DNA from: DVED01 sp963838375 | GTDB taxonomy: Bacteria; Cyanobacteriota; Cyanobacteriia; Cyanobacteriales; Geitlerinemataceae | Direction of reading: 5' to 3' | DNA length: 64,000 nt | Assembly: GCA_963838375.1 (NCBI GenBank) | Contig: CAWIQY010000015.1 | Span: forward strand, 496,001-560,000 | Part shown: piece by piece, positions 8,527 to 18,875 of the stretch | How the letters are laid out: each line of letters opens with the position of its first letter | How positions within the stretch are numbered: the stretch's first letter is position 1 | The notes under the pieces: model-generated | What the model was told of the DNA's origin: nothing | What the model saw: only the letters and a program-made list of their open reading frames with translations | Databases searched by the model: none | Program-made: the position numbers and the translations under genes

Positions 8527-11265
8527 TTATTTTTTCAAAACAACTACTATTGACAGTAAGTCGGCATCACCAGCATTTTGTAGATCGAGATTCAAATCAT
8601 CAATCTGAACCCGATTCAAATTTTCAGGTGCATTCATTATGACATCACCATTCTGAGTATAATAATGTAACCAGTCAATCTGACAATAATGCAGTGGTGA
8701 AAGTTCAATCAATGACTCGAGCTGCTCGTAAGTCGGAAACCAAACATGACCCCCATGAGTGACTTGCTTTCTGGCTGGATTCCACTTTCCGCCACCACCG
8801 GGATCGAAATAGGGTTTTCCTCCTTTATCTTTCCACGATCGACCCCACAGAGTGTTACTGTAATAGTCTGGTAGTGAAATCCGCAGCACTCCTCCGGGTT
8901 TCAAAATGCGGTAGAGTTCGGGAAAGACGACGTTGAGCAGTTGATGGGGAGAAATATGCTGCAAGAAATTGTCGCATACGAACACATCTACCAGATTATC
9001 TGGCAACGGAAAGGGTTTTTGCCAGCTATATTGAATGTGTTCTTCATCTGACTGACAGTTGGATATTCCAATCCATCCCTGCTGCTTGGCAAGTTCTAGT
9101 TGAGAGCCAGTATACAGACAGACTTTGCTTGTTTTTAGAACTTTTGCTAATTCGGAAGTAGCCGACTGACTTTCCCATGGTTTTCGCCACCAATGCGTTT
9201 CCCGCGTCGAATCGATCGTTCGGGTAAATTCCCAATCCTGAAGCAGAAAATGAACCGGTTGATAGTAATCTTTTTGCGCATCATTAAGTATCAAAATTCC
9301 ACCTTTTTTTAAGGTTCTAATAGCCTTTTCTATGCATCTTACTCTTTCACGACCATCTACGATTATTAGATCGAAAGTTTCGTTTTCAAACTCTGATGTG
9401 GCTAAATGATAAGGTCTTGGCAAGAGTCTTAAATCGATCGCAGATTCGGCTTGCTCTCGATCGATAACGGACTTGACACTTTCATACCAGTTCAAATCGT
9501 GTTCGATCGAAATAATATTTTTATTGTGTTGACTTAACCAAATTGTAGAGGCTCCACTCCCAAACTCCAACACTTTGGCATTAGGATTCTGCTTCAATAA
9601 GTTTTCTACAAAATCGATCGCCTGCTGGGTAAACTGTGTTTTTTTTGCTATATCGTAGATTTGTGGCTTAAAGTCTGTATATTCATCATTCATTTTCTGA
9701 ATGATATCTTCTAATCCCGAAACTTGAGTTAAAAAAGCGATTTCTCTTTTAGTCTTTTCTAAAAAATCAAGAATTTTTAGATCTTCATCCTCGTTTCGAT
9801 CGTGAATCTCAAAAGATTTTTCAGGTCTAATTTTTTCTGGGTTGTTTATATTTCTAGTTGCTCGACCCCGAGAGCGCTTCAAATCCCATTCAGCTTTAGA
9901 CTTTGCAAAGTAGTGGTTGATTTGTATCGTATCCTGATTAATATATGGATTTTTCTTGCTAACAGACTTAGGTACAAGAGTCCCATCAGGATAAATATGA
10001 ACGCCATCGAAAAACTTACAGCTATGTACAGTAATAATTTCTTGAATTTTATCGACTTTAGCAATTGTTTTAAACCGACGGTTAAAAAGAAATTGTGGTG
10101 CAGCACATTTCGTAAACCTTTCCATCAATAAACCCTCTGTCTTCAATAGATGACCAGAAGATCCGAACAGTTTCCAATTAATAGCAATCCCAGAAACGGG
10201 TTGGTTTTCGTATTCGATTAAAAAGTCTTTAATATTTCTATGTTTATGAGGGAGGATGAATTCATCAGCATCAATAAAAGCTGCCCATTTGCATTGACCA
10301 ACTAATCTTAAATAAGCATCTTTATAAGCCGATAGTTGATTATCTTCAATAATAGGGTTATTCGGCCAACTAATATAAGTTATGATTCCAGCTTTTTCTA
10401 AATATTGAAAAATTTCAGAAGTGCGATCCGTACTATCATTGTCATACAGGATAAAATGATCGATCCCAATTACACGATGATATGCAATCCACTCAAGAAG
10501 GTAAGGTGCTTCATTTTTGAAAGTCGTACAGACAACAACCTCGTACTCTTTTTTTCGATCGATCGCGATCGAATTACGTTTCTGCTTAAGCGCTTCTCCT
10601 AAACAAATATAGATATCAAAAGGCAAGCTTGGATCGAGATGAATTGCAGACTTATAAGCATCGATCGTACGATTGAGATCGCCTGCTTTAGAGTAAGATT
10701 CTGCCAGTAGAATGTAAAAGTTTGCCTTTTCGCGATCTTTGACGAAAAAAACAGCTTTTTTGCAGAGGTCGATCGCTCTATCGTATTCTTTACGCTGGTA
10801 GAAAATATCGAGTAGCTTTTTGTAGATTGAAGAGGATATATCTGGATCTATCTCAATAGCTTTTTGATAAGCCTCCAGTCTTTCATTTTGATTCTCAGTT
10901 TCAGGCAAGCAATCTCCCAAGCTTGTATAAATCCATGCGGGTTGAGTTGATTGCAAAGCAATAGCTTTTTGAAAATAGACAATTGCCTCTTGAATATGAC
11001 CATGCTTTTTCAGGACTCTACCAAGCCTTGAATACGCATCATAATTATCTTGTTGAATTTGGATGACACGTTGATAGTTAGAAATGGCGTTCTCCAAATC
11101 CATCTGTTTTTCATAAGTCACAGCTAATTGGAAAAAAGCTGGAGCAAATTCTTCATTCTGCTTAAGAGCTTCTTGATATTGATCTATGGCTCGATCGAGC
11201 TTTCCTTGCTTTCTAAATGTATTCCCTTTCTGAACGTAATCGTTAGATGTCAATTCCTGTTTCAT
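8527..11265 (-). CDS. Multidomain TPR / glycosyltransferase (GT92/GT2-like) / two methyltransferase domains
   Basis: 912 residues. TPRs fill about 1-230. A GT-A domain (~243-480) begins VVVCTTFKNEAPYLLEWI with FILYDNDSTD and WAAFIDADEFILP as nucleotide-sugar and DxD-type motifs; it looks like the GT92/DUF23 group. A first methyltransferase (~550-700) has VLEFGSGASTIWLS and DLIIVDGRER, like Methyltransf_24. A second, at the C-terminus (~720-900), has LVDVFVCDNFLQHI and ELYRILKPGGVLRISLPDYY. Such fusions could add and methylate a sugar in one polypeptide. It sits between two sulfotransferase genes with gaps of 17 and 37 bases. Confidence 0.75.
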   Translation of the reverse strand: MKQELTSNDYVQKGNTFRKQGKLDRAIDQYQEALKQNEEFAPAFFQLAVTYEKQMDLENAISNYQRVIQIQQDNYDAYSRLGRVLKKHGHIQEAIVYFQKAIALQSTQPAWIYTSLGDCLPETENQNERLEAYQKAIEIDPDISSSIYKKLLDIFYQRKEYDRAIDLCKKAVFFVKDREKANFYILLAESYSKAGDLNRTIDAYKSAIHLDPSLPFDIYICLGEALKQKRNSIAIDRKKEYEVVVCTTFKNEAPYLLEWIAYHRVIGIDHFILYDNDSTDRTSEIFQYLEKAGIITYISWPNNPIIEDNQLSAYKDAYLRLVGQCKWAAFIDADEFILPHKHRNIKDFLIEYENQPVSGIAINWKLFGSSGHLLKTEGLLMERFTKCAAPQFLFNRRFKTIAKVDKIQEIITVHSCKFFDGVHIYPDGTLVPKSVSKKNPYINQDTIQINHYFAKSKAEWDLKRSRGRATRNINNPEKIRPEKSFEIHDRNEDEDLKILDFLEKTKREIAFLTQVSGLEDIIQKMNDEYTDFKPQIYDIAKKTQFTQQAIDFVENLLKQNPNAKVLEFGSGASTIWLSQHNKNIISIEHDLNWYESVKSVIDREQAESAIDLRLLPRPYHLATSEFENETFDLIIVDGRERVRCIEKAIRTLKKGGILILNDAQKDYYQPVHFLLQDWEFTRTIDSTRETHWWRKPWESQSATSELAKVLKTSKVCLYTGSQLELAKQQGWIGISNCQSDEEHIQYSWQKPFPLPDNLVDVFVCDNFLQHISPHQLLNVVFPELYRILKPGGVLRISLPDYYSNTLWGRSWKDKGGKPYFDPGGGGKWNPARKQVTHGGHVWFPTYEQLESLIELSPLHYCQIDWLHYYTQNGDVIMNAPENLNRVQIDDLNLDLQNAGDADLLSIVVVLKK

Positions 11266-11302
11266 AGCTTTGTTAAACCCTGCTATATTTTTTATTTTTT
11301 GA

Positions 11303-12574
11303 TTACCAATTCAGATCGATACCCAAATATTTTTCAAGCTTTTTGTTATGAAATTCAAAGAACTTCGTAAGTTGACTAGGAGCAGACGCTTTCTTTGTAT
11401 TGTAAGAACCTGCATTATATTTAATATAACGATCGAGTTTTAAATTAGATACACCCAAAAAATTTAATACTTCTGATGTAGTTTTTTCTGGATCTTGATA
11501 AAAGTCTTCGCTTTTCACAATGAAAATTTTTTCTCTAGAAAAGTAACTTAACCAGGATTTTAAAAAGTATAAATACAAACCGCGAACAACGTATCCATAC
11601 TCTAAGTAACCATAAGGTTTATTCAAATATTCTAGTTTTAATGAAGAATAAAAGTTCGATTTCTCTATCGCATTAATTTCTTCATCGATCGCTTCTTCAA
11701 AAGAACGTAACTCTTTGCCGGGATGCTGCTTTTTGACATGATTGTAATGTGAAAAAGCTCGATGAACTGGGTTTCTCAAAAGAATAATTATTTTCATCTC
11801 TGGAAAAAATTCATTTATTCTTTTTGAAACATCAGGATAGTCGAAGTAGCTCGTACTTGCTTCGCCTGTAAAAAAATTATCTCCTTGTGGAAGGGATGGG
11901 AATTGAGCTAAATACCAGTTTACACCCAGCCAGAACTTTGTAGAGAAAAAGTGAATTTCTTTGTTAATACAAGGTAAAAAATCCGGGTGCTTGGCAATAT
12001 ATTCATATAAAGAGGTTGTGCCACACTTCATCGAGCCAATTATTGCAAAGTCAGGTTTCTTGACGGGTGAAGAAGTTGAATTATGTTCACAAAACTTAGG
12101 ATTGAGTTTTGCAATTTGTTTTTGACTCGCAGTTTTATAACAAGATATTGCTTCTTTGATATTCCTTTTTTGAGTTAATAAGTCTCCTAGTCTTTGGTAA
12201 GCCTTGGCTAGATCGGGATCGATCTCTATCGCTTTTTTATAACAGCTTTCAATTTCATCTTTTCTATCTCTATCGGGTTCGCTAACACGACTTAAAGCAT
12301 CTCCCAAGTTACAGTATGCGATAGCGAATTTAGGGTCAACTTGAATTGTATTTCTATAACATTTTACAGCTTCAGACCATTGACCCTGCTTTGAAAAAAC
12401 CGTACCTAGCTGAAAATGATATTGGCTTGACTTGAAATTCAAATCAATCGCTTTTTGATATTCTTTTATCGCTTCTTTTAGTTTACCTTCCTTAGTCAGA
12501 ATATTGCCTCTTTTGAACGATAGAAAATCTTCAGTCTCGTTCGCTTCGTTTTTTTGCTTTTGCTTTGGAGTCAT
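11303..12574 (-). CDS. TPR-sulfotransferase
   Basis: 423 residues. TPR helices occupy ~15-150 (GKLKEAIKEYQKAIDLN and others). The sulfotransferase domain (~178-415) has IGSMKCGTTSLYEYI as the PAPS 5' loop, the IHFFSTKFW segment, and IILLRNPVHRAFSHYNH as the 3'-phosphate site; this pattern is that of heparan-sulfate N/O-sulfotransferase-like Sulfotransfer_1 proteins. It follows the large glycosyltransferase by 12 bases, so the two are co-transcribed. The role inferred is sulfation of an exported polysaccharide or glycoprotein. Confidence 0.82.
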   Translation of the reverse strand: MTPKQKQKNEANETEDFLSFKRGNILTKEGKLKEAIKEYQKAIDLNFKSSQYHFQLGTVFSKQGQWSEAVKCYRNTIQVDPKFAIAYCNLGDALSRVSEPDRDRKDEIESCYKKAIEIDPDLAKAYQRLGDLLTQKRNIKEAISCYKTASQKQIAKLNPKFCEHNSTSSPVKKPDFAIIGSMKCGTTSLYEYIAKHPDFLPCINKEIHFFSTKFWLGVNWYLAQFPSLPQGDNFFTGEASTSYFDYPDVSKRINEFFPEMKIIILLRNPVHRAFSHYNHVKKQHPGKELRSFEEAIDEEINAIEKSNFYSSLKLEYLNKPYGYLEYGYVVRGLYLYFLKSWLSYFSREKIFIVKSEDFYQDPEKTTSEVLNFLGVSNLKLDRYIKYNAGSYNTKKASAPSQLTKFFEFHNKKLEKYLGIDLNW

Positions 12575-12586
12575 GGTGATTAATTT

Positions 12587-15500
12587 TTATACTAATGAAC
12601 TTCTATTTGTGTTCCCCTTCATTTTTTCTCGATCGAGCGCCTCAATAACTTTTATCATTTCCCCCACCCGCTGCTCAAAAGTATGATTTTCCCGAATATA
12701 CCGAGAAAACTCGATTCGCTCTTGAGAAGTCTGCTCTCTTTGAGACAAACAACTCTTCACAATTTCGGGTAACTCTTCAGCAGAACGATAGGTCACAACT
12801 CGATCGCCAAACACTTCCTTTAAACCGGAAATTTCATCAGAGATAATTTTGGCACCACAGGCAGCAGCATCAAATAAGCGATTGGAGATAAACCCTCGTT
12901 TACGCATTGTGTTCCAATGATCGTTTAGTAGAACGCCACACCGCGTGTAATAGCGACGCAACACCTGATTGGGAATATGTTCTCCCTTTGTATATCCAGG
13001 GGGCAGGAAAAAGTCCCAGTTCGTGCCGTATACATCAACACTTAAGCCAGACTCGATCGCGTCTCGAACAATTTTTCGATACACTTTGCGAGAATTTCCC
13101 ACAAAGAGAACCTCACCTACTTCTTCATCGCCTTCCTCATCTGGATAGAATAGATCGGGATCGGTACATTGCAACAGTGTTTGCACCGGAACCGTCAGTT
13201 CTTTGCTCAGTTTTTCGGCATATTGCTGCGAAGCCACAAACACATGGTCGTATTGTTCGTATTCATGAACTGAAATCTTATCTGGGTGGCTGATATTCCA
13301 CATGATATTGATGTGGTGAGGCTTGGGATTATAAATACTCAAACCTCGCAAAACAATTGCCACATCGTCTCCGTAAGCTTTGGGAGTATCCCATTCTGGT
13401 AAGATATCGATCCGAACTGAATGTCCCTGGCGCTCAAACGATCGCTTCATCGCCAGTGCATAGTGATAATCGCCCCACTCTTCGACTCCTTCCCACCGAG
13501 GCGCACCAATCTTGATGCTAATGCGGAAAGTGAGGCTCATCTTGTCCCGCAGGTCAGAAAATACTGTATGAGCACGATTATTATAGGTATGTTGCTCTAA
13601 GACCATTTTTTGGAGCTGAGCAACCCGTTCGAGACGCTTGGGTTCGTCTGTCAAATATTCTCGCAGCAGTGCTTCTAAAGATTCTGGCGAATCGTAGGTT
13701 GGTAACAAGCCACCAAATACTTCTTCAGAACCTTTCACGCCGTTTGTAATGACGAGTGCACCCGCTCCAAGAGCATCAAAGACACGAGAGTTAACCGAAC
13801 CCCATTCTTTAGTCACTAAATTGGCATCGTCAATCACAATTTTAGTAGCAGCATACACTTTTGGAATTTCGGTATAGGATAACGGACCGCGAGACCACTT
13901 TTTGAACTTCTCAACTTTCTCCCAGTTGTAACCGTACAGAGCAAACTTATAGGGTAGGTTCTCTGGTTCTAACAGATCGATAATCTCTCGATGAGCATCC
14001 CAATAGCTTCCTGTAAAGCAATAATCCGAGCTAAACTCAGGATTGACCTCCGTACCCAAAAAACGATCGGCATTTGTAGCAATCCTCATCACCGTCACCG
14101 GCTTTGACAATTGCTCGCTCAGATAGTCGGCTGCATGCTGAGAAGAAGACCAAATACAATCGTAGTCTCCTACCCATTCTCGGGATGCTAGTCGTTCAAA
14201 CCAATTGCGCGCCCAGATCACTTTCACCAGACTGGGCTTGGCATTTTTTAACGATGGTAAATGATAGTCATCTCGCATGACAACCAGTACATCTAGAAGA
14301 GTCATATCATACCAGTTCTCGTCTTTAGATAGATAAAATACCTCCCAACCCAATTCGCGAACGAGTTGCTCTCCTAGTTCTAACGCGGTAAAGTAATCTC
14401 CCGCCGATGCTGCCATGTCAGCTTCTGTAACTGCAAATCCAATTCTTAATGGATGTGAAGTCCAAAATACCCCTTTACTAAAGAAATCACGTAAATGACT
14501 TCGACGAATAAAATAGCCAAATCGGCTTTCGATAGTTTGGCGATTATTCGCCATTCGCTGACCAAATTCTTTGTTTTGCTTGAATCGCGTAAATCCGCGA
14601 TTGTGTAATGCAGCTAAATTATTAGCACAAACAATATCTTTTCCCAACTGTGTTTGCATAGATAGACATAAATCCATGTCTTCATAGCCATAAAAATAAT
14701 CTTCATGGAATCCACCGATGGCAAAGAAATCTTCTCGACGGCACATCATGAGAGCGCCAGTCACAGATGGGGTATACCAAGATGTCGCTTGAATATCAAT
14801 GAGTTGTGGTGAATAGCGAACATCAAACGGTCGAAAAAGTCGGTTTTTATCGTGGAAATGGAACTGAACCCCTAAATGCTGGATGGGTGGTACAGCTAAA
14901 GATTGCTTAGATTCGATAATATCTAATAGTTTAGCGCCAACAATACCCACTTTCTCGTCTGATAGAAAGCTAATCAGTTGTGGAATGATATCCTGGCATA
15001 GGGTGATATCATTGTTTAAAAACAAAAGGAATGGTGAATTAGTTTGTCGAGCCGCAAAATTATTAGAATTAGAAAATGAGTGATTTTTACCTCGCGCAAG
15101 AACTCTGATGGGTAAGTGTTGCGACCAGTAATTACAGACTTCTAAACTTTCATCAGTGGAGCCGTGATCGACCAGTATTAACTCGATATTTGGATAACTA
15201 TTATAAATCGAGAACGATCGAAATAGTTGGTCAATGAGTTTCGCCCCATTTAAGCTAAGAATGATAACTGATACTAAGGGTGAAGTCGTTTTCTCTTCAC
15301 TCAAATAATTTCTATGTTTTTGACGATGAATTAAATTAGAACAGGAGGCAGATAGAGCTGAGGAAAAGGGAAAACTGCTCTCGTGTTTTTGACCGAATGG
15401 GTTAATCTTCAAGGTCGCAGGCGATCGACCTAAATCATTATGAGTGTCACTAACCCTGACGCTAACTTTTATTTCAGATTTATGACTGCTAATCGAAGGA

Positions 15501-15622
15501 GGAATTTCGATATAAAATCCATAGTGTCCGTGATTTTTAAATTTTTCTGATAAGTCTTGTCTAAACTTATTAGCTGCACAAGTTCCTAAAAACTTATTTT
15601 CCAGAAAAACATCTAATGCCAC
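12587..15622 (-). CDS. Large multidomain glycosyltransferase (GT2 plus two GT1-like domains), 3' part of a frameshifted TPR-GT gene
   Basis: This long ORF can only start at a GTG, but coding clearly runs further upstream in the same frame: FVSGWARDKNNPDYVV precedes it, the conserved edge of the beta-sandwich domain common in such enzymes. Removing one base near 15684 joins it to the TPR ORF upstream into one protein of roughly 1,390 residues. In the ORF, ~1-75 is the beta-sandwich; ~115-330 is GT2 (SVIILSLNGAKLIDQL, FLLFLNNDITL, GYEDMDLCL); ~385-690 and ~710-1000 are two CgeB/GT1-like domains (NSRVFDALGAGALVI; SNRLFDAAACGAKIIS). Probably builds a surface glycan. Confidence 0.8.
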   Translation of the reverse strand: MALDVFLENKFLGTCAANKFRQDLSEKFKNHGHYGFYIEIPPSISSHKSEIKVSVRVSDTHNDLGRSPATLKINPFGQKHESSFPFSSALSASCSNLIHRQKHRNYLSEEKTTSPLVSVIILSLNGAKLIDQLFRSFSIYNSYPNIELILVDHGSTDESLEVCNYWSQHLPIRVLARGKNHSFSNSNNFAARQTNSPFLLFLNNDITLCQDIIPQLISFLSDEKVGIVGAKLLDIIESKQSLAVPPIQHLGVQFHFHDKNRLFRPFDVRYSPQLIDIQATSWYTPSVTGALMMCRREDFFAIGGFHEDYFYGYEDMDLCLSMQTQLGKDIVCANNLAALHNRGFTRFKQNKEFGQRMANNRQTIESRFGYFIRRSHLRDFFSKGVFWTSHPLRIGFAVTEADMAASAGDYFTALELGEQLVRELGWEVFYLSKDENWYDMTLLDVLVVMRDDYHLPSLKNAKPSLVKVIWARNWFERLASREWVGDYDCIWSSSQHAADYLSEQLSKPVTVMRIATNADRFLGTEVNPEFSSDYCFTGSYWDAHREIIDLLEPENLPYKFALYGYNWEKVEKFKKWSRGPLSYTEIPKVYAATKIVIDDANLVTKEWGSVNSRVFDALGAGALVITNGVKGSEEVFGGLLPTYDSPESLEALLREYLTDEPKRLERVAQLQKMVLEQHTYNNRAHTVFSDLRDKMSLTFRISIKIGAPRWEGVEEWGDYHYALAMKRSFERQGHSVRIDILPEWDTPKAYGDDVAIVLRGLSIYNPKPHHINIMWNISHPDKISVHEYEQYDHVFVASQQYAEKLSKELTVPVQTLLQCTDPDLFYPDEEGDEEVGEVLFVGNSRKVYRKIVRDAIESGLSVDVYGTNWDFFLPPGYTKGEHIPNQVLRRYYTRCGVLLNDHWNTMRKRGFISNRLFDAAACGAKIISDEISGLKEVFGDRVVTYRSAEELPEIVKSCLSQREQTSQERIEFSRYIRENHTFEQRVGEMIKVIEALDREKMKGNTNRSSLV

Positions 15623-15641
15623 TACATAATCTGGATTGTTT

Positions 15642-16773
15642 TTATCTCGCGCCCAACCTGAGACAAAATCGCGATCGACTCGATTCGATAAATCCTTCTA
15701 CAAAAGGAGCGTTCGTCCGTGTTTGTTCGATTTTCGGGTTGGGTTCGAGAAATTGTCCGTGTTGCTCGAACCATGACTGATGTATTTTGTTGTTGAAAAC
15801 AGTTTTTCGGCTAGTGATTCGGGTTTTTTTATTCCGGATTTGTTCTAATAAACTCTTGGCGGCTTTATCTTCCGGATTCAACTCTACAGCTTTCTCATAT
15901 GCCTCAATCGCCGCATCGACATCCCTCTGCTGACTCAATGCAAACCCCAAATGCCGATACACCCAATACGGCGTTTGGGCATCCACTTCAATCGCCTTCC
16001 GATACCCCTCAATCGCCTCATCCCACTTCTCTTGGGTTTCACAAATCTGCGCCACCTGATGCAATGCCACCAGGTTACTCTCATCCTCTGCTAAAACTAT
16101 CCGATACTCTGCCAACGCCTCATCCAATAATCCTTGCCGCTGCAACTGCTTCGCCCGGTGACACCGATCCTGTTCCTTTGCTTCTTTCCGGGTAATTGCC
16201 ACCTCCAGCAACCGTTGAATCCCTTCATTTTCCGGTTCCAACGCCAGCGCCTTTTCGTAAGCACAAATTGCCTCATCTACTCGATCGAGCTGAATTAATC
16301 CATCTCCCAAATTCAGGTATACCCAAACCGGCAGTTCGGGACTCAATTCGATCGCCCTTTGATAACTTTCGATCGCCCTTTCTATATCGCCTTTTTTCCC
16401 GAAAGCCTGTCCTAATAAACTGTGAATTGTCGCCTCTTCTGGCTGTACAGCGATCGCCTTTTGGTACGCCACAATCGCCTCATCAAAAAGACCCTGTTGA
16501 TAGAGCGAAAATCCAAAATGTCGGAACACCCAAAACGGCGGCTGCGGATCGAGTTCGATCGACGTTCCGTAATGCTCAGCCGCCTCATCCCACTTCTCTT
16601 GCATGCTCCAACAACTGCGCCAACTGATGCCAAGCCGCCAAATACTTCTTATCCAGTGCCAAAATTGCATGATACTCGGCGATCGCTTCTGCTACCTTTC
16701 CTTGAGATTGCAGTTGCCGCGCGTTGTCAAACTTTTCCTGAATAGAGTTAGATTGGCGTTTTGTAGAAGGCAT
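15642..16773 (-). pseudogene. TPR region of the same glycosyltransferase gene, frameshifted twice
   Basis: From the ATG at 16773 (MPSTKRQSNSIQEKF) the frame gives TPR helices, then ends early at LEHAREVG. One extra base near 16602 (GAG-C-ATGCAAGAG) restores MQEKWDEAAEHYGTSIEL in the next frame, matching the later repeat TQEKWDEAIEGYRKAIEV. That frame carries about eight TPRs and ends RFCLRLGAR; deleting one A from GAATCGA near 15684 restores DRVDRDFVSGWARD and runs into the glycosyltransferase. Both lesions are single-base insertions in otherwise well-conserved coding, so this may be one intact gene with sequence errors. Confidence 0.75.
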
Positions 16774-18035
16774 AGCTAAATACAAGTCGATTAGTGGCAA
16801 ACTTTCAGAAAATAAGCGTTCCGATCCGTCGCGATTTTTCCCCTAATCGCACCGGGTTGACCTCGAATCTAGGTGCGAACAACCCAAAGACGAATCATAA
16901 ATTAATTAAAGTCTGTAGATGCCATACCATGCCTTTTCATCATAAACAGAATAGTCTCCGATGAAAACCTGACCGATTGGATAACCCGCATCAATCAATC
17001 CGGGAACTCAGTCAACACAGTTGAATAGATGATTTCAACGAAAAACAAGTAACGATGACTTTGAAAACGAGTCTCTATTTAACTCGAGACGGGTAGATCA
17101 CTCTTGTTGTAACTCCAAAACTTAGGCATCAAAGTTGACTGAAACTTTCAGCTTAAAAGGTACTCTATATTAAATCCAACAATCGTAAATTGTAGTCAAT
17201 AATACTATTTTTTGAGTAAGATTTAAGAGGGTTCACTTCATCCATGCACCTAAATTAGCTGGCTTTTTTAGATCTGTCAAGGCAAAATATACTGATTTCC
17301 GGAAAATCAGTATATTTAACTAAATTCTCGATTTCTTAAGAATAAAATTTTAAAAATTACGTACTTATACTGAGTCTCGATCGGAGTCAAGACAATCTAA
17401 CTGTTGAGAATAAAGGGTAACGATCCAGATATCAACAGTAGAATATGACGATCGACCGTTCAAACTTAAGCCTCAACTCTCGATCCGTAGTAACCCACAA
17501 ACCCTAAATTGGTTATCGAGCGAACAATTTTTTGTCGAGGGGCAAAAGCTTCATTTAACAGGAATCTCCCAGCCGTTCCACTCTTTATAGCAACCGCATT
17601 TATGGGTTAGGATAAAAGCTAGGCGGGCAATGCGGCTCTCATATACGCTACAGATAGAGGCTTTGCGTGAGTCCGAATGCATAAACGATCGAAATGTATA
17701 AACGATCGAAGGGAGCACAGCAAAGATCCCATGCCAATTACGATCGGTGTTGAAGATCTGTCACAACACGATTACCAGATGCGGACAACTCAGTGAATAC
17801 GCAAACTGAACGTATCGAAAAGCCTTGACTTGTCGGCAGCCCAAGTCCCCAGAGCGGCAAATCCAGAGTCAGGATAGTGGGTTTGCCGCTCTGGGGACAG
17901 CTCGAACCCCGGCAATCGAGAGACCTGACTCTGGGGAAAAAATGCTATCCGCCAGAAATCCAGATGGTGACGATCGCGACTTCGGGCGGACACGATATGA
18001 TGAGTAGTGTTGATTTGAGGATACTCAATTTATTC
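16774..18035. other. Long intergenic region upstream of rpsN
   Basis: About 1.26 kb with no convincing intact gene. On the minus strand 16909-17007 a short open stretch (VFIGDYSVYDEKAWYGIYRL) looks protein-like but is cut by a stop upstream and may be a gene remnant. A degenerate copy of the dispersed small repeat lies at about 17634-17677. Paired inverted repeats at 17845-17934 precede rpsN. Confidence 0.5.
17845..17934. repeat. Two overlapping inverted repeats (mutually exclusive hairpins)
   Basis: Bases 17845-17861 pair perfectly with 17882-17898 (17 bp). A second pair, 17863-17873 with 17924-17934 (CCAGAGTCAGG/CCTGACTCTGG, 11 bp), starts in the loop of the first and closes beyond its right arm. 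Both cannot form together as simple hairpins. They lie 100-190 bases before rpsN and could be a leader switch, a terminator of an upstream unit or a small mobile-element remnant. Confidence 0.6.
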
Positions 18036-18338
18036 ATGGCTAAAAAAAGCATGATCGAGCGCGAAAAAAGGCGCAAAAAGGCAGTGGAAAAATACGCCGC
18101 CAAACGTCAAGAGCTGAAAGAGAAGTTTGATAAAGCGACGTCTCAGCTCGAAAAAATGGAAATTCACCGCCAGATCCAACGACTTCCCCGCAATAGCGCC
18201 CCGAATCGGGTGCGGAACCGTTGCTGGTTAACAGGACGCCCCAGAGCTTACTATCGGGATTTCGGTCTATCTCGCAACGCCATCCGAGAAATGGCGCACG
18301 AAGGACTACTTCCCGGCGTTGTCAAGTCGAGCTGGTAA
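18036..18338 (+). CDS. rpsN: 30S ribosomal protein S14
   Basis: 100 residues starting MAKKSMIEREKRR, the standard length and start of the bacterial/chloroplast long-form S14 without the zinc CxxC pairs. Conserved RNRCWLTGRPRAYYRDFGLSR and the C-terminal KSSW are intact. A longer upstream open frame exists but has no homology, so the ATG at 18036 is the start. Binds 16S rRNA in the head of the small subunit; monocistronic here, as is usual in cyanobacteria. Confidence 0.97.
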   Translation: MAKKSMIEREKRRKKAVEKYAAKRQELKEKFDKATSQLEKMEIHRQIQRLPRNSAPNRVRNRCWLTGRPRAYYRDFGLSRNAIREMAHEGLLPGVVKSSW

Positions 18339-18430
18339 GCCCGTGCCGATCGCTCTGCGGCGATCGGCATCGCCAACAGGAGATCTCGGTGGAAACTCGC
18401 CCATCACCCACAGCTAGCAACGATCGGCGA

Positions 18431-18760
18431 TCACTGTCCGCAGCACCGCTCAATGCCCAAACTATCGAGTAATAGATCGCTGACAGCGTTAGCAATGGCA
18501 AACTCGCCAAAGAAGCTTTGAGAAAAGTCAAACGCTTGCATTTCAGTAACAATGGCGATCGTCAGCGCCCCCAGATCGGTTTCCCCTTCCATGCGCTGTC
18601 GGACGTAAATGCTCGCAGCCCGTCGGGCAATTTCTTGATTAATCGTTTCGGGAATAAACTCTTCATCCAGCCATTGGTGCAACACCCGTTGCAACCACTC
18701 CCCCTCTTGCTCGGGATTTTCGGCTGGGGGTAGGACAATTGGGGAAATCGGTTCGGACAT
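18431..18760 (-). CDS. Conserved hypothetical protein, cyanobacterial type
   Basis: About 109 residues from the ATG (MSEPISPIVLPP); a GTG nine bases upstream is an alternative. The N-terminus is Pro/Glu-rich, then WLQRVLHQWLDEEFIP, INQEIARRAASIYVRQRMEGE and ALTIAIVTEMQAFDF, which predict amphipathic helices. I do not recognise a named family. No signal peptide or membrane segment. It is divergent from the aat gene with about 115 bases between starts. Confidence 0.6.
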   Translation of the reverse strand: MSEPISPIVLPPAENPEQEGEWLQRVLHQWLDEEFIPETINQEIARRAASIYVRQRMEGETDLGALTIAIVTEMQAFDFSQSFFGEFAIANAVSDLLLDSLGIERCCGQ

Positions 18761-18875
18761 CGGTAGCACATCCAGAGCAACGGCATAATAAAGATAGTCG
18801 GCGATCGGTCAACGACGTGACACCGATTACCAATAATCTATTATCTCTTACCATTCAATCCACAAGCAATCGTTC

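Noticed and set aside
16909..17007. Minus-strand protein-like fragment (VFIGDYSVYDEKAWYGIYRL)
   Set aside because: Too short and interrupted upstream by a stop; mentioned only as a possible remnant.
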